Origin: Ligula intestinalis
Taxonomy: Eukaryota; Platyhelminthes; Cestoda; Diphyllobothriidea; Diphyllobothriidae
Assembly: GCA_036362985.1 (NCBI GenBank)
Contig: JAYGXS010000004.1
Coordinates: 6,479,711 to 6,543,710 of the forward strand
Direction: 5' to 3'
DNA: 64,000 bases
Shown here: in pieces, positions 33,606-45,830 of the stretch
Layout of the letters: each line of letters opens with the position of its first letter
Position numbering within the stretch: the first letter of the stretch is position 1
Program-made: the position numbers and the translations under genes
Notes under the pieces: model-generated
Told to the model about the DNA's origin: nothing
What the model saw: only the letters and a program-made list of their open reading frames with translations
The model's database searches: none

Positions 33606-35860
33606 GCATTCATGCACACATTTTGTTATTGATAACCAGCAAATGGTCAGCAAAATTATTGACTGAATAAAGGCCGTGTTTGGATGAAGTCCACACCGAT
33701 ATACGCCCAGTAGATCAGCCTGCCCCATCAGGATCGGTTGTGTTCGTCAGCACGTTTTCTATGGGATTTAGCATGCAACGTTTATATCATTGTGAGAACG
33801 GTCGGTCATGAATTATCCGCATTTCGCTTATTAAACAGCTGAGTTCATGTGTTATGATAAGTTGGCTGTTATTCCAGATATCTTTCATTAATTCGTTCTC
33901 CTCGTATACTGCCAGACATATTTCCGAGCTCGAAAGTGTCGCCTGACAACGCCAAAAAACGTTTTCTGACGCTCCTAAAAGTTGTAGGATAATAATCCAT
34001 GATTATTTCTGCCATCTAGCTTTTTTCACTCACCTCCTAGCCTGTTTCGGATAAGTCAAAATAGTCACTCACAGTTTCATGAGTATGGTCTTCGTAAACC
34101 TCACCTAATCTATAGATTGGCTGATCAAATGTTGCATATCCCAATGCAACAATAGTCAATGTGTTTTCCAAAACAAACTTTTCCTGATGACGATAATAAC
34201 TACGAGATATTTTTCTCCTTTATAAAATAAGCATTTGACTTAGGAATTGTTTTCGAATGGATACTCAATAGTTTGTCCTAAAAGCGTCGGCGAAAAAGGC
34301 TAGCTAGGCGACAGTCGAGGCAATAGGGCAAGCAAATGACTCGATTATTCTTCTGGTAGTGGAGTTTTTTAGCTGCGCAAAAACAGTGGAATGTAAAACC
34401 AGGCTTAGTACTTGGAGATTTTGCAGTTAAGAGCCCAGCAGCTATATAAGTCCTTATCATTTAGCGAGCACGTTTGACGAGACAAGATGTTAATGGCTAT
34501 GCTGAAACATAGCAAAGGCTAGGTAGACTGAGGAGGCCATTTGTGGCTTTTTAACCATGATTAGCCATCTATAGCTAACATCTAATGTTGCGTCATTCAA
34601 GAAGGAAAGTGTTGGTTAGAAGTATAGTACTGTAAAGGCTGCCCCAAGGGCTCGTTGCAATGCTGGTTTTGATCCGAATTGTGAAATCACCAGGGGGCTC
34701 TGGAGTGAGTAGTAGAACAGGGTCTAAATGTAATTTAATCGAGCAAAAATGACCTAGTATATAATATAAAGGTAGTTATTCCATTTTCTGCCAACTGATA
34801 CCAATTTTTTTGAGCAAGTACAAAACAATTGGTTAAAATTGCCCATTTCAACCTTGACGTTGTCATGATAATGCACATTAATATTAGTTAGCGTAATATA
34901 TAATTATGGTGATTTATTGAGATATGGCTTATTTAAGAAAGATTTAAGTAGGCATTTGGCCCATCAGACTGTTGTTCTGGACGTTCTTTTTGCTCTACTT
35001 GGAGTTTTGGTGTTTTACTTAGACAACAACTGCGCCTAACGGGCTACCTGTATGTAAATTAATATGCAATAACTCTTCATTTCGTAAATATATGTAGGAA
35101 CTATCTTACTTTATAGTTTCGTTAAATATTACGAGAAGCATCTGAGCTTACGCAAACCAGCTTTAGAACACTGGAAGTCGTAAAATTTTCGCGTTTATTA
35201 CAGAAGTGATGTTTAGCTTATTTTTTATTCAATGTCTGAGATATCTAGAAAAAATAGTTAACTGATCGAAAGCCCTTATAACATAAAACTGGTATGCTTA
35301 CAATTGCATTGGACAATTATATTAATGTTAAAAGGTAAAAGTTACAGCACTTTTTCACCTATTTAAAACATAATTCTACTTAAAAAATCAAATGTTTTTA
35401 AACGCACTTCGTATTTTTACATCACCTACATGTCATAAGGTCGCTAAAGCTTGTTTTATTTTACTTTCACAGTATTATTACGTGTGTTAATACGGCCCAC
35501 CGAGTAACTATCAATTTTTTGCAGATTTTGGTATTTCTCATGAGTTTAAGTTCGGATTGAACCTATGCATATTTTTATAAACAAATAAGAGCGTCAAGCA
35601 GAAAAATCACCAATTGACAGGTTTAGTTCTGCATGAAAGCGAAAAACTGAAAATATTCTTGTTACTCACGAATGAATGAAAAAGGGTTAGTTTTCGAAGT
35701 TTTTTTGTGGATTATAGAGATCAATTATTGAGCACTGGATTAATTGTTTTATTATCCAGAGCTTCCAAACTCTCAGTAGAGTCCACCGTGATATATGAGA
35801 ACAGCAACAAGTCTAGATGTGATGTACACAAGTGACATATCAGAGGCCGTCAGGTCGTCA
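33606..35860. other. no gene recognised
   Basis: AT-rich; only short frames. No similarity to the flanking array was seen past 33605. Confidence 0.4.
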
Positions 35861-36320
35861 GTTGTAAGGAACGGTGACACTTGCCAAAGCCAGAAACAAG
35901 GCAAGCCGATAGTGTGATGAGGCCTGGTACACGGTCGGAATATCCATCAACCGATGTGTCTACTAAGCGTCGACATACGGAGTATTGTGCAATCACGTGC
36001 AATCACGCTCAGGCGTCTATCCCAGTAAATTGGCAAACATCCTTTATATGTGCCTCCACATTTGCTGCTGGCAACCTAACGAACCTTCACATTAAAACAT
36101 AACTTATATTTGACCCGTCTCGCCCTCTTTTTTTCATCGCTTTTTCTAACTGTTTACGACCGGATGGCCTCTGACACCTCGCCTCTGTACTCTCATTATA
36201 AATACCCTCCTTTTGTGGCTGTTTATGACCTCTGACGAAGCACTCCTGCAATAGTTCGAAAGCTCAGGATAATAAAACAATTACTCTGGTATTCGCTAAT
36301 CCTTGTTCTTCATCCCGCAT
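35861..36320 (+). mobile_element. probable PLE 3' end with hammerhead-like core
   Basis: A more GC-rich block with a 73-codon frame (35881-36102) that I do not recognise is followed by a pyrimidine-rich region and then a hammerhead-like core (36229-36268). After the core the text AGGATAATAAAAC....CTCTGGTATTCGCTAATCCTTGTTCTTC has the same layout as the PLE terminal repeat at 52700-52760 (AGGCAAATAAAAC then a CATCT / TTC end). It is inferred to be the end of a related PLE or a retrozyme-like derivative. Confidence 0.4.
36229..36268 (+). ncRNA. minimal hammerhead-like ribozyme
   Basis: Stem I CCT (36229-36231) with AGG (36266-36268); core CTGACGA (36232-36238), a permitted N7 variant; stem II GCACT (36240-36244) with AGTTC (36253-36257), four of five pairs; GAAA (36258-36261); stem III AG/CT (36261-36264) without a loop; C at 36265. 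Every conserved core base is present. The two-pair stem III is typical of PLE-type hammerheads, which act best as dimers. Confidence 0.45.
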
Positions 36321-37376
36321 TTGAGCCTTGCAACCACACTACAGCCGCATGTCGCAGTTATTCTTTTTAATTTAAATGACCTTAAAAAGGTTTATTGAGG
36401 CTAAACGTACCCATATATGAGAAACTAGTTGAAAGGTCGGTACAGCTCTTCTTGTTTAAGTTACTTGATGTCATCTCACACAAGTGATACTCGGAACGTG
36501 AGTGAACTACCCTCCTCAAACATCGTCTTCACTCGGAAGTCCAGTTCATGATTTCTGGTCGCGATTTTTGATGACCTTAATTCTTAGCCAACTGAGTGAT
36601 AAAAAATGGCTTGTTGTGATCCGAGTAACGATGAGTATTTGATCACATTGCCGCACTTTTTAATTGTAAAACAATCATTTTTCGTGTATATCATCGTATA
36701 GGATATATTAAAATAAAAAATAGCACTTCAGAAACTCGCACTTACTCTGTGCATAGGGAAAGATCACCGTCACGTTGATATGCATGTACTTGTAGTTGCA
36801 CAGGATTTCGTCGGCTAGAAGGAAAGGGAAGGCTTACGTCAGAATTTATTATCCTCACACAAACATTGGTTAATTTAACAGACATTATGCCTGTGTTGGA
36901 CCGCTTATATTTAAAAGTAAAACTTAAAAGAGGTGCAAGCGAGGCCTGTACTAAAGTACTGCCAATTTGGTTAACGCATTCTCTCCGAAGGTTGAAAACT
37001 AAACGTGATAATTGCGGGATGCATTTAAAATCGAGTGAGAGAGAGATTGGTTGAATCAGGTTTAGTTATCCAATCCATCAACACTGCTCAAAGCTAACAA
37101 AGTTGCCATTATCTCATGATAAAATATTTAACGTTCCATCAAACAGTGCGTTATTGCGTCCAACAATTAGACGTATGGTAGGAAGAGAGGAAAGGCCGGC
37201 ACTTACTTAACCAACACATGCATTAATACAGACTGCCTGGTCAAAAAATGTCACGTAACAGTATATTCTTTCCTTCGGCAATCGATAGTTTTGTTTCTGT
37301 TCTCGGGTAAGTCGCTTGGCAATCGAAACTATATCAAAAAAATTTGCCTCACTGTTTCACTCTGATTTGCGTGCAG
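36321..37376. other. no gene recognised
   Basis: AT-rich. A GTAAGT donor at 37302 could belong to a small exon before 37377, but both alternative frames are open and it cannot be decided. Confidence 0.35.
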
Positions 37377-37534
37377 CGACTCAAACTTCGTGTGGCTATG
37401 TGACTGGAGCAATGGGTGGTCGATACGATGAGCTGCAGAAATCATTGCTCTATCTCTATATGTGGGGCGATTCTGCTATTCCAGGCCTCCAGTTGCTTGA
37501 CAGTGAGCAGTGCACTGTCGAAAATATGCTGTGA
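37377..37534 (+). CDS. candidate terminal exon, unrecognised
   Basis: A strong acceptor (a pyrimidine-rich run ending GTGCAG at 37371-37376) is followed by an open stretch encoding TQTSCGYVTGAMGGRYDELQ, then KSLLYLYMWGD, and ending in TGA at 37532-37534. GC content and codon use are higher than in its AT-rich flanks. A short upstream block ending CTCGG|GTAAGT (37301) joins in phase with it, but the other phase is open as well and would stop 19 codons in. I do not recognise the protein, and no polyadenylation signal was tied to it. Confidence 0.28.
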
Positions 37535-38480
37535 CTTACGCTTAAGTATTGATAGATGTCAACGGTGCCGACATCAATCAGATATGACCTGTCAGAGAAT
37601 GTCAACTAAACTGCCGTATTATAAAAAAAAGCAGAGCATATCATAGGTTTAAATTGTTTTGAGCAATTATTTAAATAATGCAATGTTTTGCAACAAAAAG
37701 GGCAATAATTAAAACTAGAAGTATAACCAATACGAAACAAGAAATATAAAAAACTATTAAAATTCATCTTGAGACATTATAAACGAATAATCATTGAATC
37801 TAGCCTAAAAACTAAACTGAATGAAATTCGTTTTTAAGTCAGCATGCTTCACTAAAGCTAATTTTTTAACAGTACATTCATGTTCCATTTATTCGTACGT
37901 TATTTTTCGTTGGGTCGCAATGACCCCTTTCGACTCCTCAAAATATTTGTTTGGCAGGGAGGTATGGTAAGCAGATGAGTTGGTCCGCTTGTTGCATCAA
38001 GTAAGCAGGTTAGCGATTGAGCCTCGATGGTGTCTGTCAAAAACAATGCTCTTTATATGACCAAAACCACTGTTTGCTAAGGTCATCCCGGCCGAAAATG
38101 ATAAAAAAGCAACTACGTTTTTGCTCCTAATATCAGGCATGATTTTTTACCTTGGTGCTTATTGTCTCGAACGGCAAAGGTAATTTAAGCAGTGCAAAAA
38201 ATTTACCCTTGTCCATGCATTGTTTTCTAAGTAAGGGATGGTTAAAAGTATACCGATGGCGATCGAAAAAGGATAGAAACTGAAGGAAATATGTAGAAGT
38301 GGAAAAATGTAGTTGGATTTGTTTCCCGCGGTCACTGGTAATAAGTTGGTCCGCATATAACTTGAGGGTGCTTTGAAGGCGCTTTGCGCCCTGGACTTTA
38401 CTTATCTATCTCTAAAATGGTAAGTAACACCACAGGTAAATTGGAGTTGACGACCTTTTAACCACCATTTCTACTTTTTC
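37535..38480. other. no gene recognised
   Basis: AT-rich sequence up to the PLE left boundary; nothing supported. Confidence 0.4.
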
Positions 38481-38674
38481 AGGAAACGAGGAAACCACGA
38501 GATGACTACTTACCCCCCTCCCCCACCTCAAGAACTATATTAGCACTGTACCGAACTGCCTGCTTCAGTTGCCTATTTTTCTATGTCACTGTAACGGCCT
38601 AAAGTGAATGACCGAAAACAGTTGTTTACCAACACGACTCTTCAATCGTAAACGAAATGGGAATTTTTGCCGAA
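38481..38674 (+). repeat. PLE left pseudo-LTR
   Basis: Direct copy of 41321-41502. It contains the start codon at 38657 and a hammerhead-like block: GGCC (38596-38599), degraded core CTAAAGTGA, GAAA (38614-38617), stem III AAC-AGTT-GTT (38617-38626), T at 38627. Confidence 0.85.
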
Positions 38675-41245
38675 ATAAGACAATCCAAAGACCCATCGGT
38701 TTTAAAGGAGATCAATGACTTCCTTAAGTTCGACACCAGACTTGCAGAGGCAAAGCTGAATTTCGAATTCCCATCAGGCTCTATTGATCGCGGAGAATAC
38801 CCAAAACACTTTTGGAAGAACCTGCGAAGGAACTAGATCACGCCTACTGCAGCCGCTCTACGACGATATGCAGAACGTCATATGGAGACAATTAACGCCA
38901 AAATTCAGTAGCTTCAACGGTTACTTTGCCAGAAGACCACGGCCCTCAACCGTCTCGGAAGTGGAGAGAAACTAACCTTCGAAGACTACGTCTAGACAGT
39001 CAAAAATAGGATAACTGAAGTCAAGTGGACAAAGCTACTACGAAGGGTCCAACCAGTGAAAGCGCAGACCGTACTTCCCAACAATCAGGAGCGGTACGTG
39101 CATAGTTATTCTTCAGTACGTCTTGATAAAACGCTCCTAGAAGCACTTTCTCTGGGACCCAAGTTTTGCATGGCACAACGCAAGCAAAAACAACTAGAAC
39201 TAGAAATTCAATTCGAAAGTCTCTTCAGTCAGACTTCCGATCTGAAACCCTCCGAGCCCAGAGAAGTTGAATATCTTAAGTCAACCCTAGTCAATTTCTG
39301 TCTACAGTACTTAAGAAAGACTCCAAGACCTATAGGTCCTCTAACCAAGGCCCATCTGGATAGTCTCAATGAGCGTCGCCGAAATGAAAATATTTGGCCT
39401 ACTAGACCGGACAAAGGATCCGGGATTGTGCTGCTAGATAAGAAAGATTATGTTGCTTAACTACAACAAATTTTATCGGATCGCACAAAGTTTTCAAAAG
39501 CCGATAAAGACAAAGGCCGGACAGAGGCCGTTGAAGGCCATCTAACAAAACTACTTGAAGCACTTCACAAGAGAGGATATTTATTGGACAAAGAGTTGGA
39601 GGGACTAAGACCCGTGGGTACCACAACACCTCGAATGTAGGGCCTACCCAAAATTCATAGACAAGGCGTTCCGCTTTGTCCTATCTTGGACACGAGGAAC
39701 TCGCCCTACCACTCTATTGCAAAATGGCTTATTGAAAAGCTAAAGCCGCTTCAGAGTCGTCTGTACCCCAGAAGCCTGAAAGATACTTTTGACTTTGTCG
39801 AAGTAATCAAGGATGTTAACATAAAAAAACTGAAAATGTTGTCATTAGATCTATCTTCATTGTGTACTAACGTGCCGTTAGTGGAAACCATTGAGTACTT
39901 ATGCGACTTTATACATCAGACAAACCACCAGATAGGGATGCCAGTGGAAATGCTAAAGAAACTATTGACGTGCTGCACGCAAAACTTACAGTTCCTCTGC
40001 AATGGCCAGTTGTACAGGCAAATAGATGGTGTGGCCATGGGCTCACCACTGGGACCAATCCTCGCGAATGTATTCATGGGTAAAGTCAAGGAATCGAGCC
40101 TCAAAGGCACTTTCAACACATTTGAGTTCTATGGTCGTATCGTGGATGATATTTTTTGCTTGATGAAGCAGGCTACCGATAGGGATGGCGTAGTTCATAC
40201 GGTCAATACGGCCCACGCAGCACTAAAGTTCACTGTGGAAACAGAGGTGAACAACGAAATCGCGTTCCTAGATGTCCTTCTGCACAGAAACGAAGACGGT
40301 TCCATACAACGCCGGGTATACAGAAAGAAAACCTGGACAGCGCAATACATTAATTTCAACAGTTTTGTTCCCCTTCATCTTTAAAGAAACTTCGTCCAGG
40401 GATTGGCAGCCAAAGTAGTTGATCTGTAGTTGCATCTGCTTTCCTGAAGTAGTTGAAAGAGAACTGCAGCAACTACAGAACACACTCCGTGAAAATGGTT
40501 ATCCAGAAATGTTCATCCTTCGTAACATTAAGGAGCTTGTCGCAAAGCCTGATGTAGCAACGGCAGAAAAGAAAGACCTTTTCATAAGACTGCCGTTCCT
40601 AGGAGATGCAGCAAGTGAACTAGTAAGCCGACGTCGAAGGACGGCAGTCACGAGTGCTTTCCCGGCGGCTAACTTGCGCGTATTCTTCACAAACTTTCCC
40701 CTTCTGCGGATGGGGGGTAAAGGCAGACTACCGATTCAGGCCACTTCCATGTGCATTTATTCCTTCACCTGCTCCTGTGGGGCGGGAAATATAATGGCCG
40801 AACAACGAGACGTCTGGAGAAGAGGATACGCGAGCACATACTAGCCTGGTTAGGTAAAAGGGAAAATCGATCAATCTCAAGCTCAATCCTCGCACACCTG
40901 ATCGATACAAATCACCAAGTTGACGCGAGAGAGGCCTTTCAGATCATATACCAGGAACCCACGCTCTACTCTAAAGGCCTGCATAAAAGGGTGCTAGCCA
41001 CAGCTGAGGTAGTGGCAATTTGTTTAGCAAAACCCGCTCTCTGCTGTCAAAAGACGCTGGTAAATGCCGTCTCCCTCCCGTGGCCGACCGCATACAAAGA
41101 TCCCGCACCACCAGAAGCCACTACGTCAGAACTCACGACGTCAGAAGCTACGCAGCCCAAAACCATACTACCCACAGCCGCAGAGAACACACAATGCGAC
41201 CATGCTGCTCACAGTCACAGAGAGCCCGCTGCGCGTATGACGTAA
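38657..41245 (+). pseudogene. PLE reverse transcriptase with C-terminal GIY-YIG endonuclease, decayed
   Basis: The enzyme copies element RNA into DNA and the GIY-YIG domain nicks the target. The frame from ATG 38657 opens MGIFAEIRQSKDP and is interrupted by stops at 38834, 38909, 38993, 39458, 39638 and 40382. Domains in order: RPDKGSGIVLLDKKDY (about 39407-39454); GLPKIHRQG (39641); motif A SLDLSSLCTNVPL (about 39843-39880; F changed to C); motif B GVAMGSPLGPILANVFM (about 40030-40080); motif C RIVDDIF with both Asp kept (about 40138-40158); motif D region FTVETEVNNEIAFLDVLLHR; then a +1 shift near 40400, LFIRLPFLGDAASELVSRRR, CIYSFTCSCGAGN; a second shift near 40790 that destroys the YIG, and RTTRRLEKRIREHI...LAHLIDTNHQVD to the stop at 41243. 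The tail is Thr/Pro-rich. Dead as a protein gene. Confidence 0.9.
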
Positions 41246-41320
41246 TTCGTGGGAACGTCCCCCCCCCCCGTTCCACACGCGTGACAACCCAACGTCCTCG
41301 GCATGCTGAGTCCGGCGCGC

Positions 41321-41502
41321 AGGAGACGAGGGAACCACGTGATGACTAATTACCCCCCTCCTCCCACCTCAAGAACTATATTAGCACTGTACCGAGCTGC
41401 CTGCTTTAGTCGCCTATTTTTCCGTGTCACTGTAACGGCCTGAAGTGAATGATCGAAAACCCGGCTTTTCAATCGTTCAAAGAAATGGGAATTTTTGCCG
41501 AA
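41321..41502 (+). repeat. PLE right pseudo-LTR
   Basis: Direct copy of 38481-38674. The hammerhead-like block is present as GGCCTGAAGTGA (41437-41448) and GAAA (41455-41458), but stem III is lost. A C-run (41259-41270) lies just before it. Confidence 0.85.
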
Positions 41503-42714
41503 TTTCAAAAACCTGCATTTTGATAAGCAGGTGTTTTCGTAGTACGCTAAACGGTTATGAGATTAGGGAAATCTTCAGATATAAAGCAAAACCGTTTCTC
41601 AATAGAGTTAAATAAAAAGCTTATAGCAGTTATTAAACAATATTCCACTGCCTTTCCTAATTACTCACCCACAAACTCGAATAACCACCGTTTTCATAGG
41701 ACAACATGCTGATTATATGAGGTGCATTACTTAAATTACTGTTGGCGTCACGTATTCTCCCCTTTAAACATTTAGTTTTTCCACTCAAGCCGAACAAAAC
41801 AGGTTTATTTCTTAGAGGTTTCCTTAAGTATTCATCGAAAATTGAAATGCCCTTAAGGTGACTTCATGGATTTCCGTGCATGTGGCAAATCTTAACGCAA
41901 TACATGTGTTTTCACATCCATTTGCATTCGGCTAAGTGACGTGAAAGGTGCAAAGAATTTCAAAGGACACAGCCAAATCCTCATTATGGAATTCGATAAG
42001 GCGTGGGAACTCTATAAGGTCGTGTGTACTTCTCTAAAAACGCAAGGCATCTACATATAGATTTTAATAGATCTTGCTTTAAAACCTCCCAAAGAAGAAA
42101 GAATGGTCTGGGAGGGATATGCCCTGTATAAGGCATCAGAATACCGTTCAATGTTGATCTGGGAAGATCAGATACATCCACGGAAAATCAAAGGGTACTA
42201 TGTTTGTTGCATATACCCATATTATGGGGAAGTACTGCTAAATACGGAATTATATTGTTTTTTGTTTGCGTTATAAATCTTCTCTTTGAGTCAGCTCATT
42301 ACCTTAGACCATAACTATGCAACCAGCGGAGCACGGCAGCAATATTCTTTCAAAAAAATTCGAATAGAGGATTGGTTATGGATTGTTAGTGCATTAATTC
42401 GCTGGATATTTCCGATAACTCTATTTGTCCCATTGCACACACAAATGCCAAACATAATTATCAGGGCATACGTCTGTGCAGTTAAATTACCCCAACAGAC
42501 TGAGGTCTGTGTCAATATCAATGGTTGGAATGATTTAGTTCGCAGACATGTTATAATATGCACAGTTTAGTTTTGTCTGCGGATAACCATTACACGTGGT
42601 GAGTGTGCGTTTTTCCCGCGCTTAAAAACACGACAAAATTAGTGGCAGGCGTCTTTTGTGGAGCAAGACGTGCCTCAAAAAAAATTCCTTTCCATAACTT
42701 TCTGGCACCATTTT
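41503..42714. other. no gene recognised
   Basis: AT-rich. The frame 42286-42570 (+, 94 codons) has no recognisable motif and no supporting splice site. Confidence 0.35.
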
Positions 42715-43020
42715 TCAACAAGTTTCAGTTTTCTGGCAGGAAAACTTTTTTGACAGAAACCACCGGTGTTTCGTGAAACCCATTGTCTCTGCAACAACCT
42801 TATTTTTCCAACCGTGAAAATGATGTGGGTAAAAACGTGACGTTCCAAGATGCAGATCTTGTGCAAATAAACTAAGCTGTTTTACTTGCACCACATGTGG
42901 CAGTTGAGCAGTCAGACACTCGTTTTCCAGTATGCAGCCGATGTTTACAGGGTTGCCAAGATTTTGTTTAATCTCTGTGTCTGCCAGCCTTCGTTCTGTG
43001 ATTTTTTCTAGACTCTCCAT
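42715..43020 (-). CDS. hypothetical protein or first exon, 101 codons
   Basis: The ATG at 43020 sits in GAAAATGGAG, a good initiation context. The first 50 residues (MESLEKITERRLADTEIKQN onward) have an ordinary soluble composition; a possible donor CAA|GTAAAA follows residue 48, so the true coding part may be shorter. The rest of the frame looks less protein-like. I do not recognise it and found no partner exon. Confidence 0.22.
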   Translation of the reverse strand: MESLEKITERRLADTEIKQNLGNPVNIGCILENECLTAQLPHVVQVKQLSLFAQDLHLGTSRFYPHHFHGWKNKVVAETMGFTKHRWFLSKKFSCQKTETC

Positions 43021-45250
43021 TTTCGAAATGTCAGCCTTTTAATTTCCGCAGAAATTAATTTCTATCGCGGAGTAGGAAAGTGTCTATGCAAGGATAGTTG
43101 CGCCGCATATATTACCGAATTTTTACGTAAGGATTACTTATAACTATCCGAAAAGAGGTTTTGAATATCACGCGGTTATGCCGAAGGGGTCCACGGACTT
43201 TGGCCTAAATATTTATATCAACTTGTGGTGTATGCCTATTCACCTTGATTAACGTAATTGTTAAAAGATCAACAATAGGTGTTACCATTTTCGGCGCATG
43301 GAAAATAATCTGCGTTTTATCGGATCCCCAGTGAAAATCGTACTGACTAATGTCTCATGTATGAACTGTCGGAATTTAAAAAAAAAACAGTACGATCTTC
43401 TGACTATATCCCTAATCAGTGTAGGCAGCGCGCCTTTAATTCGAACACCTTAGTAAGTGTCCTAAATCTATACTTCATTCATTTTTTAGAAAGGGGTTCT
43501 GATGCAAAGATGATTGTGCCCACAGTAGTTATTGATTTAAGCATTAAAACGGTCATTTGAGATATTAAACTGAAATGGTATTCTAAAAATTAATTAATTA
43601 TCAACTTCCTTTTTTAAAAATTCGTCCGATGGTAGCAAGGTCAATATATATTTCGGGATTCCCAGATACGTTACGATAATTTGCTATTCAGGAACCGAGC
43701 CATAGAAGGCAGATTATTGAAACATGCAATTATAAACGCGATGCCCAAACCTCATTTGAAAAAAAAACACCTGGGTTCTCTTTCCTAGGCCCTCGTACAT
43801 CAAGAACACACTAAAATAACGTTCTGGAGCTCAGCATCCAAGTAAAGTAATTGAACAGCAGATGATGACAAGGTGTTCGCCCCACGACTCAGAGGTTTTA
43901 TATGTCTTATGCTAAGATTAGACGCAAGATCGCGGAACCAATTTTCGGTTCCTTTACAGATAACAGTATATTTGCCAGCTCTAGGTGAAAATCAAAGTAT
44001 TTTTCAGAGCCATTTTGATTTAGAGAGCTGTCCAATCTTTTCCTAGGTCAGCCGAAAAGGGTGCTGACATTTTTGTGCAGAAAAAGTGTGTCAGCAAAAT
44101 AATTCGCCAAAAGAACACAAGGTACCAACGAGAAAACGAAAAGTCCTCGTAGGTATGTTGACTTGCCTCTTATTTCATTAATAATGTGCAATAAACATGA
44201 AATATTTCATTCAACTACAATATCCGTTCACTACAATGCTGAACGTGCCAAACTAATTGCTTATGTTGGTGAGTAAGAATTGGCTTCAGTGGGCACACAA
44301 GAGCACTTCATGACGAAAAGACGTTCGACGAACTAAGGACTACCCTTGGAGAGAAAGATGGGTGTTTTCTTGACGTAGAACTAGGTCACCTAATTAGATG
44401 ACAGGATTTCGTAGGCGCTTTCCAAAGCTAAATTCATTACCCTGGCAATAAGATTTGGCCTCAACTCCTTCACTGTGTACTTCATTTCCATCATCTCTTT
44501 TTATTCACCGCTGCAAATTTAAAGTCAGTAAACGCGTGTGATTTAATAAACATGGTATTTACAGCGTTTTAATTTGTGCCTATTTAGCATTTTCTTCCCC
44601 TAACTACACTTCTTCGCGGGAAACATTCACGCTACGATTGTGGAAATGGGGAGAAGGACAAACAGAAGTCTTCGAAAAAGCGGAGGAATTGTGTTCTTCC
44701 TCGTCAAAGGCGACCAAGTAAAAGCAAATGATTTGGGAGGCTGTACCCTGCATAAATATATTTAAACTGCCTATAGAGTTTTATGCTACTGAAATAGGTA
44801 TTGAAATTGTGCATATGCCTACAGCTACCATGCACCTCGCGGTCATAAAAAATAAAGAACCGATAAAACTGTAGGAAAATGTCTCCGTTAATTTATTGAC
44901 GACTGCGCTGAAACCATTCATTTAGCTCCAGTTGTTAGATTAAGCTTCTGTTGGAAGAGATGAAGTGACTGTATGACGAGTAAATAGATTATCAGAGTAC
45001 GCTGCCCACTCCATCGAACTAGGCCACGCTTAAATTTTAACAATGTCCATGTCAGCAACCGGTTGAACCGAGAGTTTTTGGTACCTCGGCAGTTGTTAAG
45101 AAATCAAGGAAGGTATGCTTCAACTCACCGCCGGCCAAGAATGGGTGCTTGGTTATCCCCTGCCCCCAGATCTGCGCACTATTCGCTGATTGGCTAAAGG
45201 CCATTTACTGCTGTCATTTTCATAGTTGCCGCCATCAATTCTACCGACTG
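43021..45250. other. no gene recognised
   Basis: AT-rich; nothing supported. Confidence 0.4.
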
Positions 45251-45289
45251 ACAATTGTATAAGCTGTGCAATAATATAAGCGATCACCA

Positions 45290-45575
45290 CCTTCGATTCC
45301 GAGACACCAACTAGATGGGGTCAAACTACTGACCCGAAAACACCGTTTGACGTCTCGTTGAGACCTGAACCTAGCATTCCTATGGGGGTTAATCTTATTG
45401 GCAGCAAAGGTAAGGGTGACTGGATTGGCCAGTTCTGACTTTTAGTCGTCTTTACACACCTATACGCAGCCCCCCAGTCGTGACCCGCGTAAGCTTCGAA
45501 CCCACGAACTTTTCGATCAGAGTCTGACGCCCTTACTTTTGTGCAACGAGCTCTTTGTTTTCACAAAAGTCGAGT
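45290..45575 (-). mobile_element. tRNA-derived SINE-like element
   Basis: Read on the minus strand from 45575: a tRNA-like head with GCACAAAAGTAAGGGCGTC, an anticodon-arm-like GACTCTGATCGAAAAG and a B-box-like GTGGGTTCGAAGC (about 45495-45507), then a body with GTCAGAACTGGCCAATCCAG and CACCCTTACCTTTGCTGCC. The head plus unrelated body is the standard SINE layout. No poly-A or target duplication was identified. Confidence 0.5.
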
Positions 45576-45599
45576 GCGATGAGCTCGTTGTCTTCCTGG

Positions 45600-45830
45600 T
45601 CTAGGTCGGAAGATCTTGACAGTCGTTGTTAAACGTTCACTGGCTGCTACTGAAAACCACTTGTCCCGCTTTACCTTGGGTCTCGTTTCTCGGGCTCCGA
45701 CAGCAGCAATAGTGCGTCGTACTACAAGCTGACATACATGCCGGCAGAGGTGAGGGAGACTGGAATGGCCACTTCTCGCTTACTACCTGCCTGGGCTGCT
45801 AGGTGATGCAGTTGCTGTCAAGGTTTGATG
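45600..45830 (-). mobile_element. second, diverged copy of the SINE-like body
   Basis: GGCAGAGGTGAGGGAGACTG then GAATGGCCACTTCTC at about 45738-45773 aligns with GGCAGCAAAGGTAAGGGTGA then CTGGATTGGCCAGTTCTGAC at about 45400-45440, with further similarity to the left (TTGGGTCTCGTTTCTCGGGC against TTTGACGTCTCGTTGAGACC). The tRNA-like head was not found here. Confidence 0.4.

Larger units (their letters stand above)
38481..41502 (+). mobile_element. near full-length Penelope-like element with direct pseudo-LTRs
   Basis: About 3 kb flanked by direct repeats at 38481-38674 and 41321-41502. Both carry, in order, ACGAGG, CTCAAGAACTATATTAGCAC, CTGTGTCACTGTAACGGCCT-like text, CGAAAAC and GAAATGGGAATTTTTGCCGAA. 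The coding frame starts inside the left repeat, as is known for the partial tandem arrangement of Penelope elements. It holds RT and GIY-YIG domains. The repeats differ by roughly a tenth, and the frame has many stops, so it is an old copy. Confidence 0.9.
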
